Below are positions 41,784 to 51,305 of a DNA stretch of 52,700 nt, in pieces (position 1 is the first letter of the stretch; every line of letters starts with the position of its first letter). A program made the translations under genes and the position numbers. Under the pieces are notes generated by a model. That model saw only the letters and a program-made list of their open reading frames with translations. It made no database searches and was not told the origin of the DNA. The stretch is from Acetobacteraceae bacterium (GTDB taxonomy: Bacteria > Pseudomonadota > Alphaproteobacteria > Acetobacterales > Acetobacteraceae): the NCBI GenBank assembly GCA_024280945.1, contig JAMXLO010000010.1:1-52700 (forward strand). Reading direction: 5' to 3'.

Positions 41784-43975
41784 CGAGGTCTCCGCCGCGC
41801 ACCCTTCCGCTGTTTGCCCTGTCGAAGCTCGGGCACGCCCTGGTGTATATGGAACACCAGCCCTCCTGTGACAGGGCTGGCCTCGGCCAACCGCACCTCG
41901 ACCTCCTGCGCCAATTGAAACGCAAGATGCGTCCGGCGTCCTTTCAGCGCTTGCTCCTTTTCATCATGGTGCCACGCATCGTCTGGCAGCGATCGCACCG
42001 GCACCAGGCCGCTTGCCCCGCTTTCTGCAACTGTGACGAAAAGGCCGAAGCGCGTCACACCGGAAATTCGTGCAGCGAAATTCTCGCCAACTTTATCCGC
42101 CATATATGCAGCAAGGTAACGGTCTATAGCGTCGCGCTCGGCCAGCTGTGCACGGCGTTCAGTCATCGTGATGTGTTGCGCCGTACTTGGTAACCGCTCA
42201 GTTTCGTCGGTGGTCGACGCACCAGCGCCGAGATCCAGTCCGCTGATCAGCGCGCGATGCACCAGAAGATCGGCGTAGCGGCGGATCGGGCTGGTGAAGT
42301 GCACATAACGCGGTAATGCCAGGCCGAAATGGCCGATATTGTCAGGACTGTATTCAGCCTGTGATTGGCTGCGCAGCATGACCTCGTTGATCAATGCCGC
42401 TTCCGCCGTGTCCGCAACGCGGCGCAGTACGCGGTCCAGATCCCGTGGATGAACCTGGTCCCCGGGCGGCAGAGAGACGCCAATTCCATGTAGAAAGCTG
42501 CGCAGCGATGCGAGCTTTTCCTTCGATGGCGGCGCGTGCACCCGGTACATCACGGGCTGGTGCCGCTGTTCCAGTTCCTCGGCTGCGGCGACATTGGCCA
42601 GCACCATGAACTCTTCGATAAGCCGATGGCTGGCGAGACGCGGACGCGGCGCGACACTGCGCACGGTGCCGTCCTCATTGAGCACTACCCGGCGCTCTGG
42701 CAGGTCGAGATCCAGGCTGCCGCGCTTCTGCCGCGCATCGAGCAGGGCATGGAACGCGGCGTAGAGATGTACGTATCTGCGGGTGCCTAAGTCATGCTGG
42801 CGTTGCACCTCATCATAGGTCAGTCGCGCTGAACTCCGCATCAGGCCTCGGCCGAACCGATGGCCGATCTTGTGCCCTCTGGCGTCGACCCGCAGCTCGA
42901 CGAACAGGCACCCACGGTCCTCGCCCGGCCGCAGGCTGCACCAGCCGTTGGACAACCGCTCGGGCAGCATCGGTACGACCCGATCAGGGAAATACACGCT
43001 GTTGCCACGGATCCAGGCCGCCTGATCGAGAGCGGACCCGGGACGCACGTAGTGGGCGACGTCAGCGATGGCCACGACTACGCGAAAGCCGGTTCCATCC
43101 GGTTCCGCATATACCGCGTCATCGAAGTCGCGCGCGTCCTCGCCATCGATGGTGATCAGCGGTGTGTCGCGAAGATCGGTGCGCTTGCCGAGTGGGATGG
43201 CCCGGGCGCGCCGTGCCTCGTCGAGCGCTGCGGGCGGAAACTCGTGCGGGATGTCGTGGGTGTGGATGATGATAAGGCTGACCGCGCGCGCATCACTCAT
43301 CGGTCCGAGGCGCTGGACGATGCGCGCCGGCCTCGGTCCCAGATGGCGGTGGTGCGGCAGGGCTTCGGCCAGGACGATCTCGCCAGGATGCGCGCCGCCA
43401 TCTTCCCCCGGCGGCACAAGCCATTCCGCCTTGGCCCGGCGATTGGTAGGGACGATGCGCCCGCCATCCTGCGCATGGCGGTGATAAACGCCCAGTATGC
43501 GGCCTGGTGTCTCGGCGAGCCGACGGATGGTGCGTCCTTCGTAGCGGTCGCGTCCGACAGGCTTCAGACGCGCAAGCACCCGCTCGCCTGGGGCCAACGC
43601 CGGGCGTCCGCGCGGCTCGGCGGCCATGAAGATAACAGGCGCGGGGCCGTCACCCGCATCCCAGCTGGCGGGGCGGGCGATGGCATCTCCATCATCGTCC
43701 GTTCCGGAAATGACGAGGATCGTCGTCTCGGGCAACCGCGCTGGCCGCCTTGGTCCCCGCTTTCCTGCCGTCTTATTGCCGCCGCGCTGCCGGCTTGCTC
43801 GCACGCGCCGCCGCTTTCTTCTTCTTCCGGGAGGCTTTGCCAGCGGTCTTGGTGGCAGCGCGCTTGGGTTTCGCCTTGCGCCGTTTTGCTGCCGGGGTCT
43901 CGACCTGCTTCTTGCGCTGCGCAGGTTCGGCCGGCGTCGATGCGGCTGCTCGCTTCGGCTTCTCTGCCGCCGCAC
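41780..43975 (-). CDS. rnr: Ribonuclease R, N-terminally reduced and overlapping topA
   Basis: 3'-5' exoribonuclease. Family sequence begins only at about residue 80 (RLPETTILVISGTDDDGDAI) with cold-shock-like domains. The RNB domain follows, with the catalytic IDGEDARDFDDAVY and FTSPIRRYADLLVHRAL, then an S1 domain (GENFAARISGVTRFGLFV). RNase R normally starts with a winged helix of 60-70 residues; none is found here. Instead the frame runs 203 bp back into the lysine-rich 3' end of topA in another frame, giving an Arg-rich head. Either translation starts at the ATG 43975 or at an internal start such as a GTG near 43802. The catalytic core is intact. The stop overlaps the S41 protease start. 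Confidence 0.88.
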   Translation of the reverse strand: MRRQRSRSEQPHRRRPNLRSARSRSRPRQQNGARRNPSALPPRPLAKPPGRRRKRRRVRASRQRGGNKTAGKRGPRRPARLPETTILVISGTDDDGDAIARPASWDAGDGPAPVIFMAAEPRGRPALAPGERVLARLKPVGRDRYEGRTIRRLAETPGRILGVYHRHAQDGGRIVPTNRRAKAEWLVPPGEDGGAHPGEIVLAEALPHHRHLGPRPARIVQRLGPMSDARAVSLIIIHTHDIPHEFPPAALDEARRARAIPLGKRTDLRDTPLITIDGEDARDFDDAVYAEPDGTGFRVVVAIADVAHYVRPGSALDQAAWIRGNSVYFPDRVVPMLPERLSNGWCSLRPGEDRGCLFVELRVDARGHKIGHRFGRGLMRSSARLTYDEVQRQHDLGTRRYVHLYAAFHALLDARQKRGSLDLDLPERRVVLNEDGTVRSVAPRPRLASHRLIEEFMVLANVAAAEELEQRHQPVMYRVHAPPSKEKLASLRSFLHGIGVSLPPGDQVHPRDLDRVLRRVADTAEAALINEVMLRSQSQAEYSPDNIGHFGLALPRYVHFTSPIRRYADLLVHRALISGLDLGAGASTTDETERLPSTAQHITMTERRAQLAERDAIDRYLAAYMADKVGENFAARISGVTRFGLFVTVAESGASGLVPVRSLPDDAWHHDEKEQALKGRRTHLAFQLAQEVEVRLAEASPVTGGLVFHIHQGVPELRQGKQRKGARRRPR

Positions 43976-46535
43976 CGCGTCCTTTCCGCCCGGCTCCGCG
44001 TGGGCGTAACTGTTTTCCCTTCTCGGCCAGAAGCGCCACTGCCTCGTCCAGCGTCAAACTCTCCATCATCACGCCGCGCGGCAGGTTGGCCACCATCTTG
44101 CCGTGCTGCACGTAAGGACCGAAGCGACCCTTGCGCACCGCGACAAGTTCCTTGTCCGCCGGGTGCTGGCCGAGCGTGCGGATACTCGCCATCTTGCGCG
44201 CGATCAGGTCGACAGCCCGGTTGATCCCGACCGACAGCACGTCGTCATCGCGATCGAGCGAGCCATAGATCGCGCCCATGCGCACATAAGGTCCGAAGCG
44301 CCCGATCCCGACCTGGATCATCTCTCCGCTCTCTGGATGTCGCCCGACGTCACGCGGCAGCGACAGCAGGCCGATCGCCTGCTCGAGGGTCAGCTGCTCG
44401 CCATCGATGCCCCGCGGCAGTGTGGTGCGGCGTGGCTTAGGCGCCTTCTTCCCCCCCCGGGTCTCGCGCCCGGGGGCAGGCTTTTCCTCGCCGTTCTCAC
44501 CCAGCTGCACGTAAAGTCCGTAAGGCCCTCGACGGACGGTAATCTCCTCGCCGGTGTCCGGATGCTCGCCGAGCACGCGCATACCCTCCTTGAGGGTTTC
44601 GCCCTGGTCGTCACCGGTCTCGATCGCCAGGCGACGCGTGTACTGGCAGTCGGGATAGTTGGAGCAGCCGATGAAGCTGCCGTAGCGCCCAAGCTTCAGG
44701 CCAAGACGGCCGTTGCCGCAGGCCGGGCAGGCGCGCGGGTCCGATCCATCCTCGCGTGGCGGGAAGAAGTGCGGCCCCAAATCCTCGTCCAGCGCGGCGA
44801 TCACGTCGCTGATCTTGAGGTCTTTGGTCTGATCGACCGCGTGGGAGAATTCCTCCCAGAAGGCGCGCAACATCGCCCGCCATTCGACGGTGCCACCGGC
44901 GATGTCGTCCAGCTTCTCCTCCATCGAGGCGGTGAAGCCGGTATCGACGTAATGCTCGAAGAAGCTGATCAGGAACGCGGTGACCAACCGGCCGCGGTCC
45001 TCGGGGAGGAAGCGGCGCTTCTCCAGCCGGACGTATTTGCGGTCCTGCAGCACCGAGAGGATCGAGGCATAGGTGGAAGGCCTGCCAATTCCCAGTTCTT
45101 CCAGCTTTTTCACTAGGCTGGCTTCAGAATAGCGCGGCGGCGGCTGGGTGAAGTGCTGGGTTGCCGTCACCTCGCCAAGACCCAGCGGGTCGCGCTCGGC
45201 CATGGGCGGCAGCATGCGGCCTTCTTCCTCCTCGGCCGCGTCGTCGGTGTCCTCGCGGTACAGCTTGAGGAACCCGTCGAAGGCAACGATCGAACCAGTG
45301 GCGCGCAGGGTGGTGCCCTTGCCGTCGGTCACGTCGACGCTGACCTGGTCGAGTTCCGCCGACTGCATCTGCGATGCGACTGCACGCTTCCAGATCAGCT
45401 CGTACAGCCGACGTTGGTCGGTGGTGAGATACCTGGCCGCGCTGTCCGGCGTGCGGGAAACGTCGGTCGGGCGAATCGCCTCGTGCGCCTCCTGGGCGTT
45501 CTTGATCCGGCTCTGGTACTCGCGCGGCGCCGCCGGCAGATAGTTGTTGCCGTAAGTGGCACCTACATGTTCGCGGATCGCGCTGACCGCCTCGCGCGCC
45601 ATCTGCACGCCATCGGTCCGCATATATGTGATCAGGCCGGTGGCCTCGCCGTCGATGTCCACGCCCTCGTACAGTTGCTGTGCGAGCCGCATGGTCTGCT
45701 GCGCACCGAGGCCGAGCTTGCGCGAGGCCTCCTGTTGCAACGTCGAGGTGGTGAAGGGCGCATACGGGTTGCGCCGGACGCGCTTCTTTTCGACCGAGGC
45801 GACATGGAACCGCCCCGCCTCCACGCGCCGCTTGGCGCGCATCGCCGTGCTTTCGTCGGGCAGGTCGAACTGCTCGAGCTTCTTGCCTTCGAGATGAGTG
45901 AGGCGTGCCGTGAACGGTGCGTCCGCCGGGGTGGTGAAGGCTGCCTCCACCGTCCAGTATTCGCGGGCGCGGAATGCCTCGATCTCGGCTTCGCGCTCGC
46001 AGATCAGGCGCAGGGCCACTGACTGCACGCGGCCAGCGGATCGGCTACCCGGCAACTTGCGCCACAGCACCGGGGAGAGAGTAAAGCCGACCAGATAATC
46101 CAGCGCGCGGCGGGCCAGGTACGCCTCGATCAGGGGCTGATCGAGGTCGCGAGGCGCCGCCATCGCGGCGCGCACGGCGCTGCGAGTGATCTCATTGAAG
46201 GTGATGCGCCGGACCCTTACGCCCTTCAATGCCTTCTTCTCGGCGAGCATCGCCTGGACGTGCCAGGAGATCGCCTCGCCTTCGCGATCAGGGTCGGTAG
46301 CGAGGTAAAGGGTTTCGGCGCCCTTCAGCGCCTTGGCGATGGCCCCGACCTGCTTTTCGCCGCGCGCATCCGACGTCCAGTCCATGGCGAAGTCCTGATC
46401 GGGACGCACCGACCCATCCTTCGGCGGAAGATCGCGAACATGCCCCAGGCTCGCCAGTACGGTGTAGCCGCCACCGAGATAGCGGTTGATCGTCTTGGCT
46501 TTGGCAGGGGATTCGACGACAACGACGTCCGACAT
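43773..46535 (-). CDS. topA: DNA topoisomerase I
   Basis: Type IA topoisomerase of 920 residues that relaxes negative supercoils. The TOPRIM domain opens VVVESPAKAKTINRYLGGGY and includes YLATDPDREGEAISWHV. The catalytic tyrosine is in GLITYMRTDGVQM. One four-cysteine zinc motif is CPACG with GSFIGCSNYPDCQYTRRL, followed by several Topo_C repeats (RRGPYGLYVQLGEN, RFGPYVRMGAIYGS, RKGRFGPYVQHGKM). The tail of about 80 residues is extremely rich in Lys, Arg and Ala, as is usual in GC-rich alphaproteobacteria. Its coding end is shared with the rnr frame. It lies 18 bp downstream of dprA. Confidence 0.96.
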   Translation of the reverse strand: MSDVVVVESPAKAKTINRYLGGGYTVLASLGHVRDLPPKDGSVRPDQDFAMDWTSDARGEKQVGAIAKALKGAETLYLATDPDREGEAISWHVQAMLAEKKALKGVRVRRITFNEITRSAVRAAMAAPRDLDQPLIEAYLARRALDYLVGFTLSPVLWRKLPGSRSAGRVQSVALRLICEREAEIEAFRAREYWTVEAAFTTPADAPFTARLTHLEGKKLEQFDLPDESTAMRAKRRVEAGRFHVASVEKKRVRRNPYAPFTTSTLQQEASRKLGLGAQQTMRLAQQLYEGVDIDGEATGLITYMRTDGVQMAREAVSAIREHVGATYGNNYLPAAPREYQSRIKNAQEAHEAIRPTDVSRTPDSAARYLTTDQRRLYELIWKRAVASQMQSAELDQVSVDVTDGKGTTLRATGSIVAFDGFLKLYREDTDDAAEEEEGRMLPPMAERDPLGLGEVTATQHFTQPPPRYSEASLVKKLEELGIGRPSTYASILSVLQDRKYVRLEKRRFLPEDRGRLVTAFLISFFEHYVDTGFTASMEEKLDDIAGGTVEWRAMLRAFWEEFSHAVDQTKDLKISDVIAALDEDLGPHFFPPREDGSDPRACPACGNGRLGLKLGRYGSFIGCSNYPDCQYTRRLAIETGDDQGETLKEGMRVLGEHPDTGEEITVRRGPYGLYVQLGENGEEKPAPGRETRGGKKAPKPRRTTLPRGIDGEQLTLEQAIGLLSLPRDVGRHPESGEMIQVGIGRFGPYVRMGAIYGSLDRDDDVLSVGINRAVDLIARKMASIRTLGQHPADKELVAVRKGRFGPYVQHGKMVANLPRGVMMESLTLDEAVALLAEKGKQLRPRGAGRKGRGAAAEKPKRAAASTPAEPAQRKKQVETPAAKRRKAKPKRAATKTAGKASRKKKKAAARASKPAARRQ

Positions 46536-46553
46536 TGCGTTCCTTGGGCTGGC

Positions 46554-47726
46554 CTAGAATCCGGTGTCAGGCAGCAGTACCACCCGGCTGCCTGGCAGGG
46601 TCTCGATCCGACCGGCAAGCTCCAGTTCGAGCAGCACCGCCATGACCGCGGCGGCAGAGAACTGGCAGCGCCTTACGACATCGTCAACGGCTGTTGGAGA
46701 AGTGCCAAGCAATTCAATGACTTGCGTTCGCGCTCTGGATAGGTCGGAAGGGTTTTCGGGAGGCTCCTGCCAATCAGGGGTGGTTTCGCAGAGCCCCGGA
46801 GTCCCGCGGGCGAACAGCGGATCCCGGGCTAGCCCCTGGCGTGTCGGATGGTCCGGCAGATTGTCCAGGACGTCCTGCGCGGTCTCCGTCAGATGGGCAC
46901 CCTGGCGGATCAGGTCGTTGGCGCCGCGCGAGCGCGGATCGAGCGGCGATCCCGGCACGGCGAACAATTCGCGCCCGGCGTCCTGCGCGACACGTGCCGT
47001 GATCAGGCTACCGGAGCGCAGCGCTGCCTCCACCACGATCACACCGAGGGCCAGACCCGCGATGATCCGATTGCGGCGCGGGAAGTGGCGCGCCTGGGGC
47101 GCCGTGCCAAGCGGCGCTTCGGTCACCACGGCGCCCGTTTCCGCGATGCGGCGCTGCAGGTCGGCGTGCTCAGGCGGGTAGGGGACATCCAACCCACCCG
47201 CCACCGCCGCAATAGTGCGGCCGGCAAGCAGCGCCCCCGTGTGCGCCGCCGCGTCGATGCCACGCGCCAGGCCGGAGACCACCACCAGGCTGCGCGCCAG
47301 CTCCGTTGCCAGATTCTCCGCCACTCGCTGGCCGTTGGCGGAGGCATTGCGACCGCCCACGAGCGCTACGGAGCGCTCGGGCAGTACTGCGAGATCGCCC
47401 AGCACCGTGATGGTGGCTGGCGCATCGTCCAACAGCGCCAACAGCGGCGGATAGGCATGCTCGCCGAAGAAGAGCATCCGCGCGCCCAGGCGCTCAATGG
47501 CATGCAGTTCCCGTTCAACTTCGTCCGTAGTGGGAATGGCTGGTGCCGATGCCCGTCCGCCGGCGCGTGCGAGGTTCGGCAGCACGTCCAGCGCCGCGGC
47601 GGCCGATCCGTAGCGCGCCAGCAACCGCCGGTAGGCAACAGGGCCGACACCCTCGGCGCGCGCGAGCCGCAGCCGATCTATCGCATCGGCCGTGATTGGT
47701 CCGTGGTGTTCATGCCTTCTGGCCAA
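46554..47726 (-). CDS. dprA: DNA-processing protein DprA
   Basis: Protein of 390 residues that loads RecA on incoming single strands during transformation. A SAM-like N-terminal part ([20 protein letters not shown]) precedes the Rossmann-type DprA domain. This holds [54 protein letters not shown], and [22 protein letters not shown]-terminal winged helix (about 335-385; [20 protein letters not shown]) completes the family layout. Its start overlaps the plsY end by 17 bp. Presence of dprA does not by itself show natural competence. Confidence 0.93.
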   Translation of the reverse strand: MARRHEHHGPITADAIDRLRLARAEGVGPVAYRRLLARYGSAAAALDVLPNLARAGGRASAPAIPTTDEVERELHAIERLGARMLFFGEHAYPPLLALLDDAPATITVLGDLAVLPERSVALVGGRNASANGQRVAENLATELARSLVVVSGLARGIDAAAHTGALLAGRTIAAVAGGLDVPYPPEHADLQRRIAETGAVVTEAPLGTAPQARHFPRRNRIIAGLALGVIVVEAALRSGSLITARVAQDAGRELFAVPGSPLDPRSRGANDLIRQGAHLTETAQDVLDNLPDHPTRQGLARDPLFARGTPGLCETTPDWQEPPENPSDLSRARTQVIELLGTSPTAVDDVVRRCQFSAAAVMAVLLELELAGRIETLPGSRVVLLPDTGF

Positions 47727-48294
47727 TGCGGGGCTCGGTGCCTGCGATCAAGCGGCGGATGTTCGTGTGGTGGCGAACGAACACCACCACAGCGATTACC
47801 AACGCGAGCTTAACGATGGTCACATCGGCCAGCAGTGCCGCGAGGATCGGGGCAAGCGCGAAGGATACCAGCGCCGCGAGGGAAGACATTCGCGTGAGTC
47901 CGGCGATAATCAGCCAAACGGCTCCGGCACAAAGGCCAACCGGCCATGCGGCGGCGATCAGCACCCCGTAGGAGGTGGCCACGGTCTTGCCGCCTCGGAA
48001 GCCGAGCCAAACGGGGAAGGCATGCCCGAGCACGGCACCGGCGCCCGCCGCCAGAACAATGTCGCCTGCTCCGAGGTATCCCGCGACCAGGACGGCGACG
48101 GCGCCCTTCAAAGCATCCAGCAGCAGCGTGGCCGCCGCCAACCCTTTGTTGCCCGTTCGCAGAACGTTGGTCGCGCCGATATTGCCCGAGCCGATCTGAC
48201 GGATATCGCCCAGTCCTGCCAGGCGGGTGAGGACCAGCCCGAATGGAACCGATCCCAGCAAATAGCCAAGCAGGAATGCGCCGATGACGAGCAT
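47710..48294 (-). CDS. plsY: Glycerol-3-phosphate acyltransferase PlsY
   Basis: Membrane enzyme of 194 residues that transfers the acyl group from acyl-phosphate to glycerol-3-phosphate, the first step of phospholipid synthesis. About five to six spans, the first being [20 protein letters not shown]. The conserved cytoplasmic loops are visible: [20 protein letters not shown] and [16 protein letters not shown]. The TAG of pyrC lies immediately before the ATG, so the pyrB-pyrC-plsY-dprA genes run as one unit. Confidence 0.95.
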   Translation of the reverse strand: MLVIGAFLLGYLLGSVPFGLVLTRLAGLGDIRQIGSGNIGATNVLRTGNKGLAAATLLLDALKGAVAVLVAGYLGAGDIVLAAGAGAVLGHAFPVWLGFRGGKTVATSYGVLIAAAWPVGLCAGAVWLIIAGLTRMSSLAALVSFALAPILAALLADVTIVKLALVIAVVVFVRHHTNIRRLIAGTEPRIGQKA

Positions 48295-49569
48295 CTAGCC
48301 GAACACCTGGCGGCCGGCTTTCCACGTCCCCAGCACGACTCCTTCGAGGGCCCGCCCATCGAACGGCGTGTTCTGAGCCTTGCCGGGCAGCTGGCCAGCC
48401 TCGACCTGCCAGATGCGCTCGGGGTGGAACAGACATAGATCCGCCGGCAGGCCCTTCGCGATCCGCCCGGCCTTGATCCCGAGCAGCCGCGCCGGGCCCT
48501 CTGTCATCAGCGCGATCGCCTGGCCAAGGGAGAGAGCGCCGCTGTGGACCTGCGCCAACGTGACGCTCAGCAGCGTTGCCAATCCCGTGCCGCCGGGTGT
48601 CGCCTGGGCGAATGGTTGGCGTTTGTCGTCCGCATCGCGTGGCTGATGGTCCGAGGCGATGGCATCAATCGTGCCGTCGCCAAGTGCAGCCACGACTGCC
48701 AGTCGGTCGGTGTCCTTGCGTAGCGGCGGCGACAGCTTTGCATAGGTGCGGAAGTCACCGATCGCCGTTTCGTTCAGGTCAAAATATGGCGGCGCGGTGT
48801 CGCAGCTGACGCTGATACCCTCTGCCTTCGCCTGGCGAATGAGTTGGAGTGCTTCGGCGGTCGAGACATGCGCGAAGTGCACTGCTCCCCCTGTCAACGC
48901 CGCCAGTCGGATATCGCGTGCGACCAGAATCGCCTCGGCTGCCGCGGGGGTGCCGGGAAGGCCGAGCCGCGTCGCCAGCTCGCCTTCGGTCGCGGCGCCC
49001 TCTGCCGCCAGCGATGGCTCCTCTGGGTGTTGCACGATCCGTGCGCCAAAGCCCTTGGCGTAGGAAAGAGCCAGCCGCATCAAGCGCGCTGATCCGACTG
49101 CGCGGCTGCCGTCAGTGAAGGCGATGGCGCCCGCTTCGGCAAGCAGGCCCAGTTCGGCCAGTTCCTCACCACGGCATCCGACGGTGACTGCGCCGTAGGG
49201 CAGGATTGTCAGGCTGCCTGTCTCTTCACCGCGGGCGCGCAGCAAGCGAACCAGCGCCGGGTCGTCGATCGCTGGAAGGGTGTCCGGCAGGGCGGCGAGG
49301 GTGGTTACGCCGCCCGCGGCGGCGGCCTCCGCGGCTGAGGCAATGGTCTCGCGATATTCATAGCCAGGCTCACCCAGAGCGGCCCGCATATCGACCAGGC
49401 CGGGACAAAGAACGGCTCCTTCTTCCGCCACCACGGCCGCATCGTCGGCATGGCCAAGACTTGGACCAAAGTCGGCGATCAGCCCATCGTGCACCAATAG
49501 GTCACCCTGCAGGTCCAGACCGGAGGCAGGGTCGAACAGGCGGACACGGGAGAATAGAACGTCCCGCAC
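48295..49569 (-). CDS. pyrC: Dihydroorotase-like protein PyrC' (metal-ligand motif missing)
   Basis: Amidohydrolase-fold protein of 424 residues next to pyrB. The usual first metal motif H-x-H of dihydroorotase is replaced: CPGLVDMRAALGEPGYEYRE has Arg and Ala where His should stand, and SCDTAPPYFDLNETAI lacks the expected His pair, while ASDHQPRD keeps the aspartate. This is the pattern of the non-catalytic PyrC' chain that forms a complex with aspartate carbamoyltransferase in many proteobacteria. The true dihydroorotase would then be encoded elsewhere. The start is GTG at 49567-49569, 2 bp after the pyrB stop. Annotation pipelines will call it dihydroorotase. Confidence 0.85.
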   Translation of the reverse strand: MRDVLFSRVRLFDPASGLDLQGDLLVHDGLIADFGPSLGHADDAAVVAEEGAVLCPGLVDMRAALGEPGYEYRETIASAAEAAAAGGVTTLAALPDTLPAIDDPALVRLLRARGEETGSLTILPYGAVTVGCRGEELAELGLLAEAGAIAFTDGSRAVGSARLMRLALSYAKGFGARIVQHPEEPSLAAEGAATEGELATRLGLPGTPAAAEAILVARDIRLAALTGGAVHFAHVSTAEALQLIRQAKAEGISVSCDTAPPYFDLNETAIGDFRTYAKLSPPLRKDTDRLAVVAALGDGTIDAIASDHQPRDADDKRQPFAQATPGGTGLATLLSVTLAQVHSGALSLGQAIALMTEGPARLLGIKAGRIAKGLPADLCLFHPERIWQVEAGQLPGKAQNTPFDGRALEGVVLGTWKAGRQVFG

Positions 49570-49571
49570 GG

Positions 49572-50510
49572 TCAGAACTCATTCCGGCCGCGCCCGCGCG
49601 ACAGCGTGTCCAGCACGGCCATGCGCACGGCGACGCCCATCTCCACTTGCTCGCGAATCACACTGCGCTGCGGGTCGTCGGCCACGGCGCTGTCAATCTC
49701 CACGCCGCGGTTCATCGGCCCAGGATGCATCACCAGCGCGTCCGGTTTGGCTGCCGCCAGTTTCGCCGCATCGAGACCGAAGAAGCGGAAATACTCGCGA
49801 GCACTGGGCACCAACCCACGCTGCATACGCTCGCGCTGAAGCCGCAGCATCATGACGATGTCGGCGCCGGCCAGTCCGCGCTCCATGTCATGGAACACCT
49901 CGACCCCAAGTCGTGCGGCTTCAGCTGGCATCAGTGTCGGCGGACCCACCACACGCACACGGCTGCCCATCGTGGTCAGCAAATGGATGTTCGACCGTGC
50001 CACGCGCGAATGCAGCACGTCGCCGCAGATGGCGACGATCAGCCCTTCCAGTCGGCCCTTGCGCCGCCGGATGGTCAGCGCGTCGAGCAGCGCCTGGGTC
50101 GGATGCTCATGTGTGCCATCGCCGGCGTTGATCACCGCCGCATCGACCTTCTGCGCCAGCAGGTTCGGTGCGCCCGACTGGTCATGCCGTACCACCAGCA
50201 GATCGCAGTGCATCGCGTTCAGAGTGGCGGCGGTATCCAGCAGAGTTTCGCCCTTGTTCACGGACGAGGTGGAGACCGACATGTTGATCACGTCTGCGCC
50301 AAGCCGCTTGCCGGCAATCTCGAAGCTCGTGCGAGTGCGGGTCGAATCCTCGAAGAACAGGTTGATCAGCGTGCGGCCGCGCAGCAGGTCGCGCTGGGTC
50401 TTGCCGGACCGGTTGAGCAGCACATAGCTCTCCGCCAGGTCGAGCAGATGGCCGATCTCGGGCGGGTACAGTCCTTCGATCGCCAGCAGGTGCTTTTGCC
50501 GGTATGACAC
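49572..50510 (-). CDS. pyrB: Aspartate carbamoyltransferase catalytic subunit
   Basis: Makes carbamoyl-aspartate in pyrimidine synthesis. The 312-residue protein has the carbamoyl-phosphate site [59 protein letters not shown] and the aspartate-site [15 protein letters not shown]. The start is GTG at 50508-50510 ([15 protein letters not shown]). No pyrI regulatory chain is present; the PyrC'-like partner downstream suggests a dodecameric PyrB-PyrC' enzyme. Confidence 0.95.
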   Translation of the reverse strand: MSYRQKHLLAIEGLYPPEIGHLLDLAESYVLLNRSGKTQRDLLRGRTLINLFFEDSTRTRTSFEIAGKRLGADVINMSVSTSSVNKGETLLDTAATLNAMHCDLLVVRHDQSGAPNLLAQKVDAAVINAGDGTHEHPTQALLDALTIRRRKGRLEGLIVAICGDVLHSRVARSNIHLLTTMGSRVRVVGPPTLMPAEAARLGVEVFHDMERGLAGADIVMMLRLQRERMQRGLVPSAREYFRFFGLDAAKLAAAKPDALVMHPGPMNRGVEIDSAVADDPQRSVIREQVEMGVAVRMAVLDTLSRGRGRNEF

Positions 50511-50558
50511 GACCCTAGGTCGCAGAAACTCACGCGACCCGTCAACAATGCTCAGATG

Positions 50559-51044
50559 CTATTGGGCAGTGCCGCTGGCGCGCCAAAAATTGCCGAGGCG
50601 CTTGCTGTCGGGGACGCCGTATCCACCGGCCGCCATCGCCAGCGTCTCAACATCCTCGATGTTTACCAAGAGGTCGGCCGACCCACCGCAATCTGCCCCA
50701 TCATTGCTGCTGCGCTCGCCTGACCAATGAACCCGATAGGCGAACGCCGCGCGCGGCTCGTGTGCCTCGATGATGACGCTGCCGCCGCTGGCGTGCATGG
50801 CACGAACGTCGAGCACGCAGGCGACGCCGGGACTGTCCGCAGCAGGGATGGCGGCGATGCGCGCGTGCATGTCCCGCGACATCCGGTCCAAGGGATCGAA
50901 GGCAACGATGTCGCCCACCTTCGGACCCAGTTCGCCGACCTGGTGGATCAAACCGATGGTGCCGACCATGCCCGCCAGTCCCACTGCCACTATGCCAAGA
51001 AGCACAGTGCCTGCTCCGCTGGTCTTGGTGTCGTGTACACGCAT
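50559..51044 (-). CDS. Membrane-anchored hypothetical protein
   Basis: A 161-residue protein starting MRVHDTKTSGAGTVLLGIVA. One hydrophobic segment at about residues 12-34 (TVLLGIVAVGLAGMVGTIGL) probably anchors it in the membrane, with the remainder (AFDPLDRMSRDMHARIAAIP; SPGVACVLDVRAMHASGGSV; AFAYRVHWSGERSSN) outside. Two cysteines in the exported part (VACVLD and ADCGGS) could pair. No family recognised. The ATG at 51042-51044 lies among AT-richer DNA that should hold a promoter for it and perhaps for pyrB. Confidence 0.65.
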   Translation of the reverse strand: MRVHDTKTSGAGTVLLGIVAVGLAGMVGTIGLIHQVGELGPKVGDIVAFDPLDRMSRDMHARIAAIPAADSPGVACVLDVRAMHASGGSVIIEAHEPRAAFAYRVHWSGERSSNDGADCGGSADLLVNIEDVETLAMAAGGYGVPDSKRLGNFWRASGTAQ

Positions 51045-51144
51045 GGCTTAATCCCGAACTGCCACCCTGTAATCTCGCTGGGTGGTGGTTCATATTTGAT
51101 GAAGTTCAGTACGAAAATGAATCCGGAAATACCCGTATTCAAAT

Positions 51145-51172
51145 GAAAAAAAGGCGGCGCAAACGCGCCGCC
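51145..51172 (-). terminator. Rho-independent terminator of gltX
   Basis: On the minus strand GGCGGCGC and GCGCCGCC (51153-51172) form a perfect 8-bp GC stem with a 4-base loop, followed by a run of seven T (51146-51152 read in reverse). It lies about 130 bp downstream of the gltX stop. The DNA between shows no gene. Confidence 0.88.
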
Positions 51173-51305
51173 GAGGGTATGGGGAGGAGTCCAAGAGAGA
51201 GGAGAAAATGGATCAGCGATCCACCAACCTCACAGGAGGCAGAATGTACCGGCGCATCGCCGCGGGCATTGATTCAGATCAAAGGCCCTGAACTTTTTTT
51301 CGACC

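Noticed and set aside
42860-44224. 454-codon plus-strand open frame opposite rnr and topA
   Set aside because: Shadow frame; both minus-strand genes have complete catalytic motifs there.
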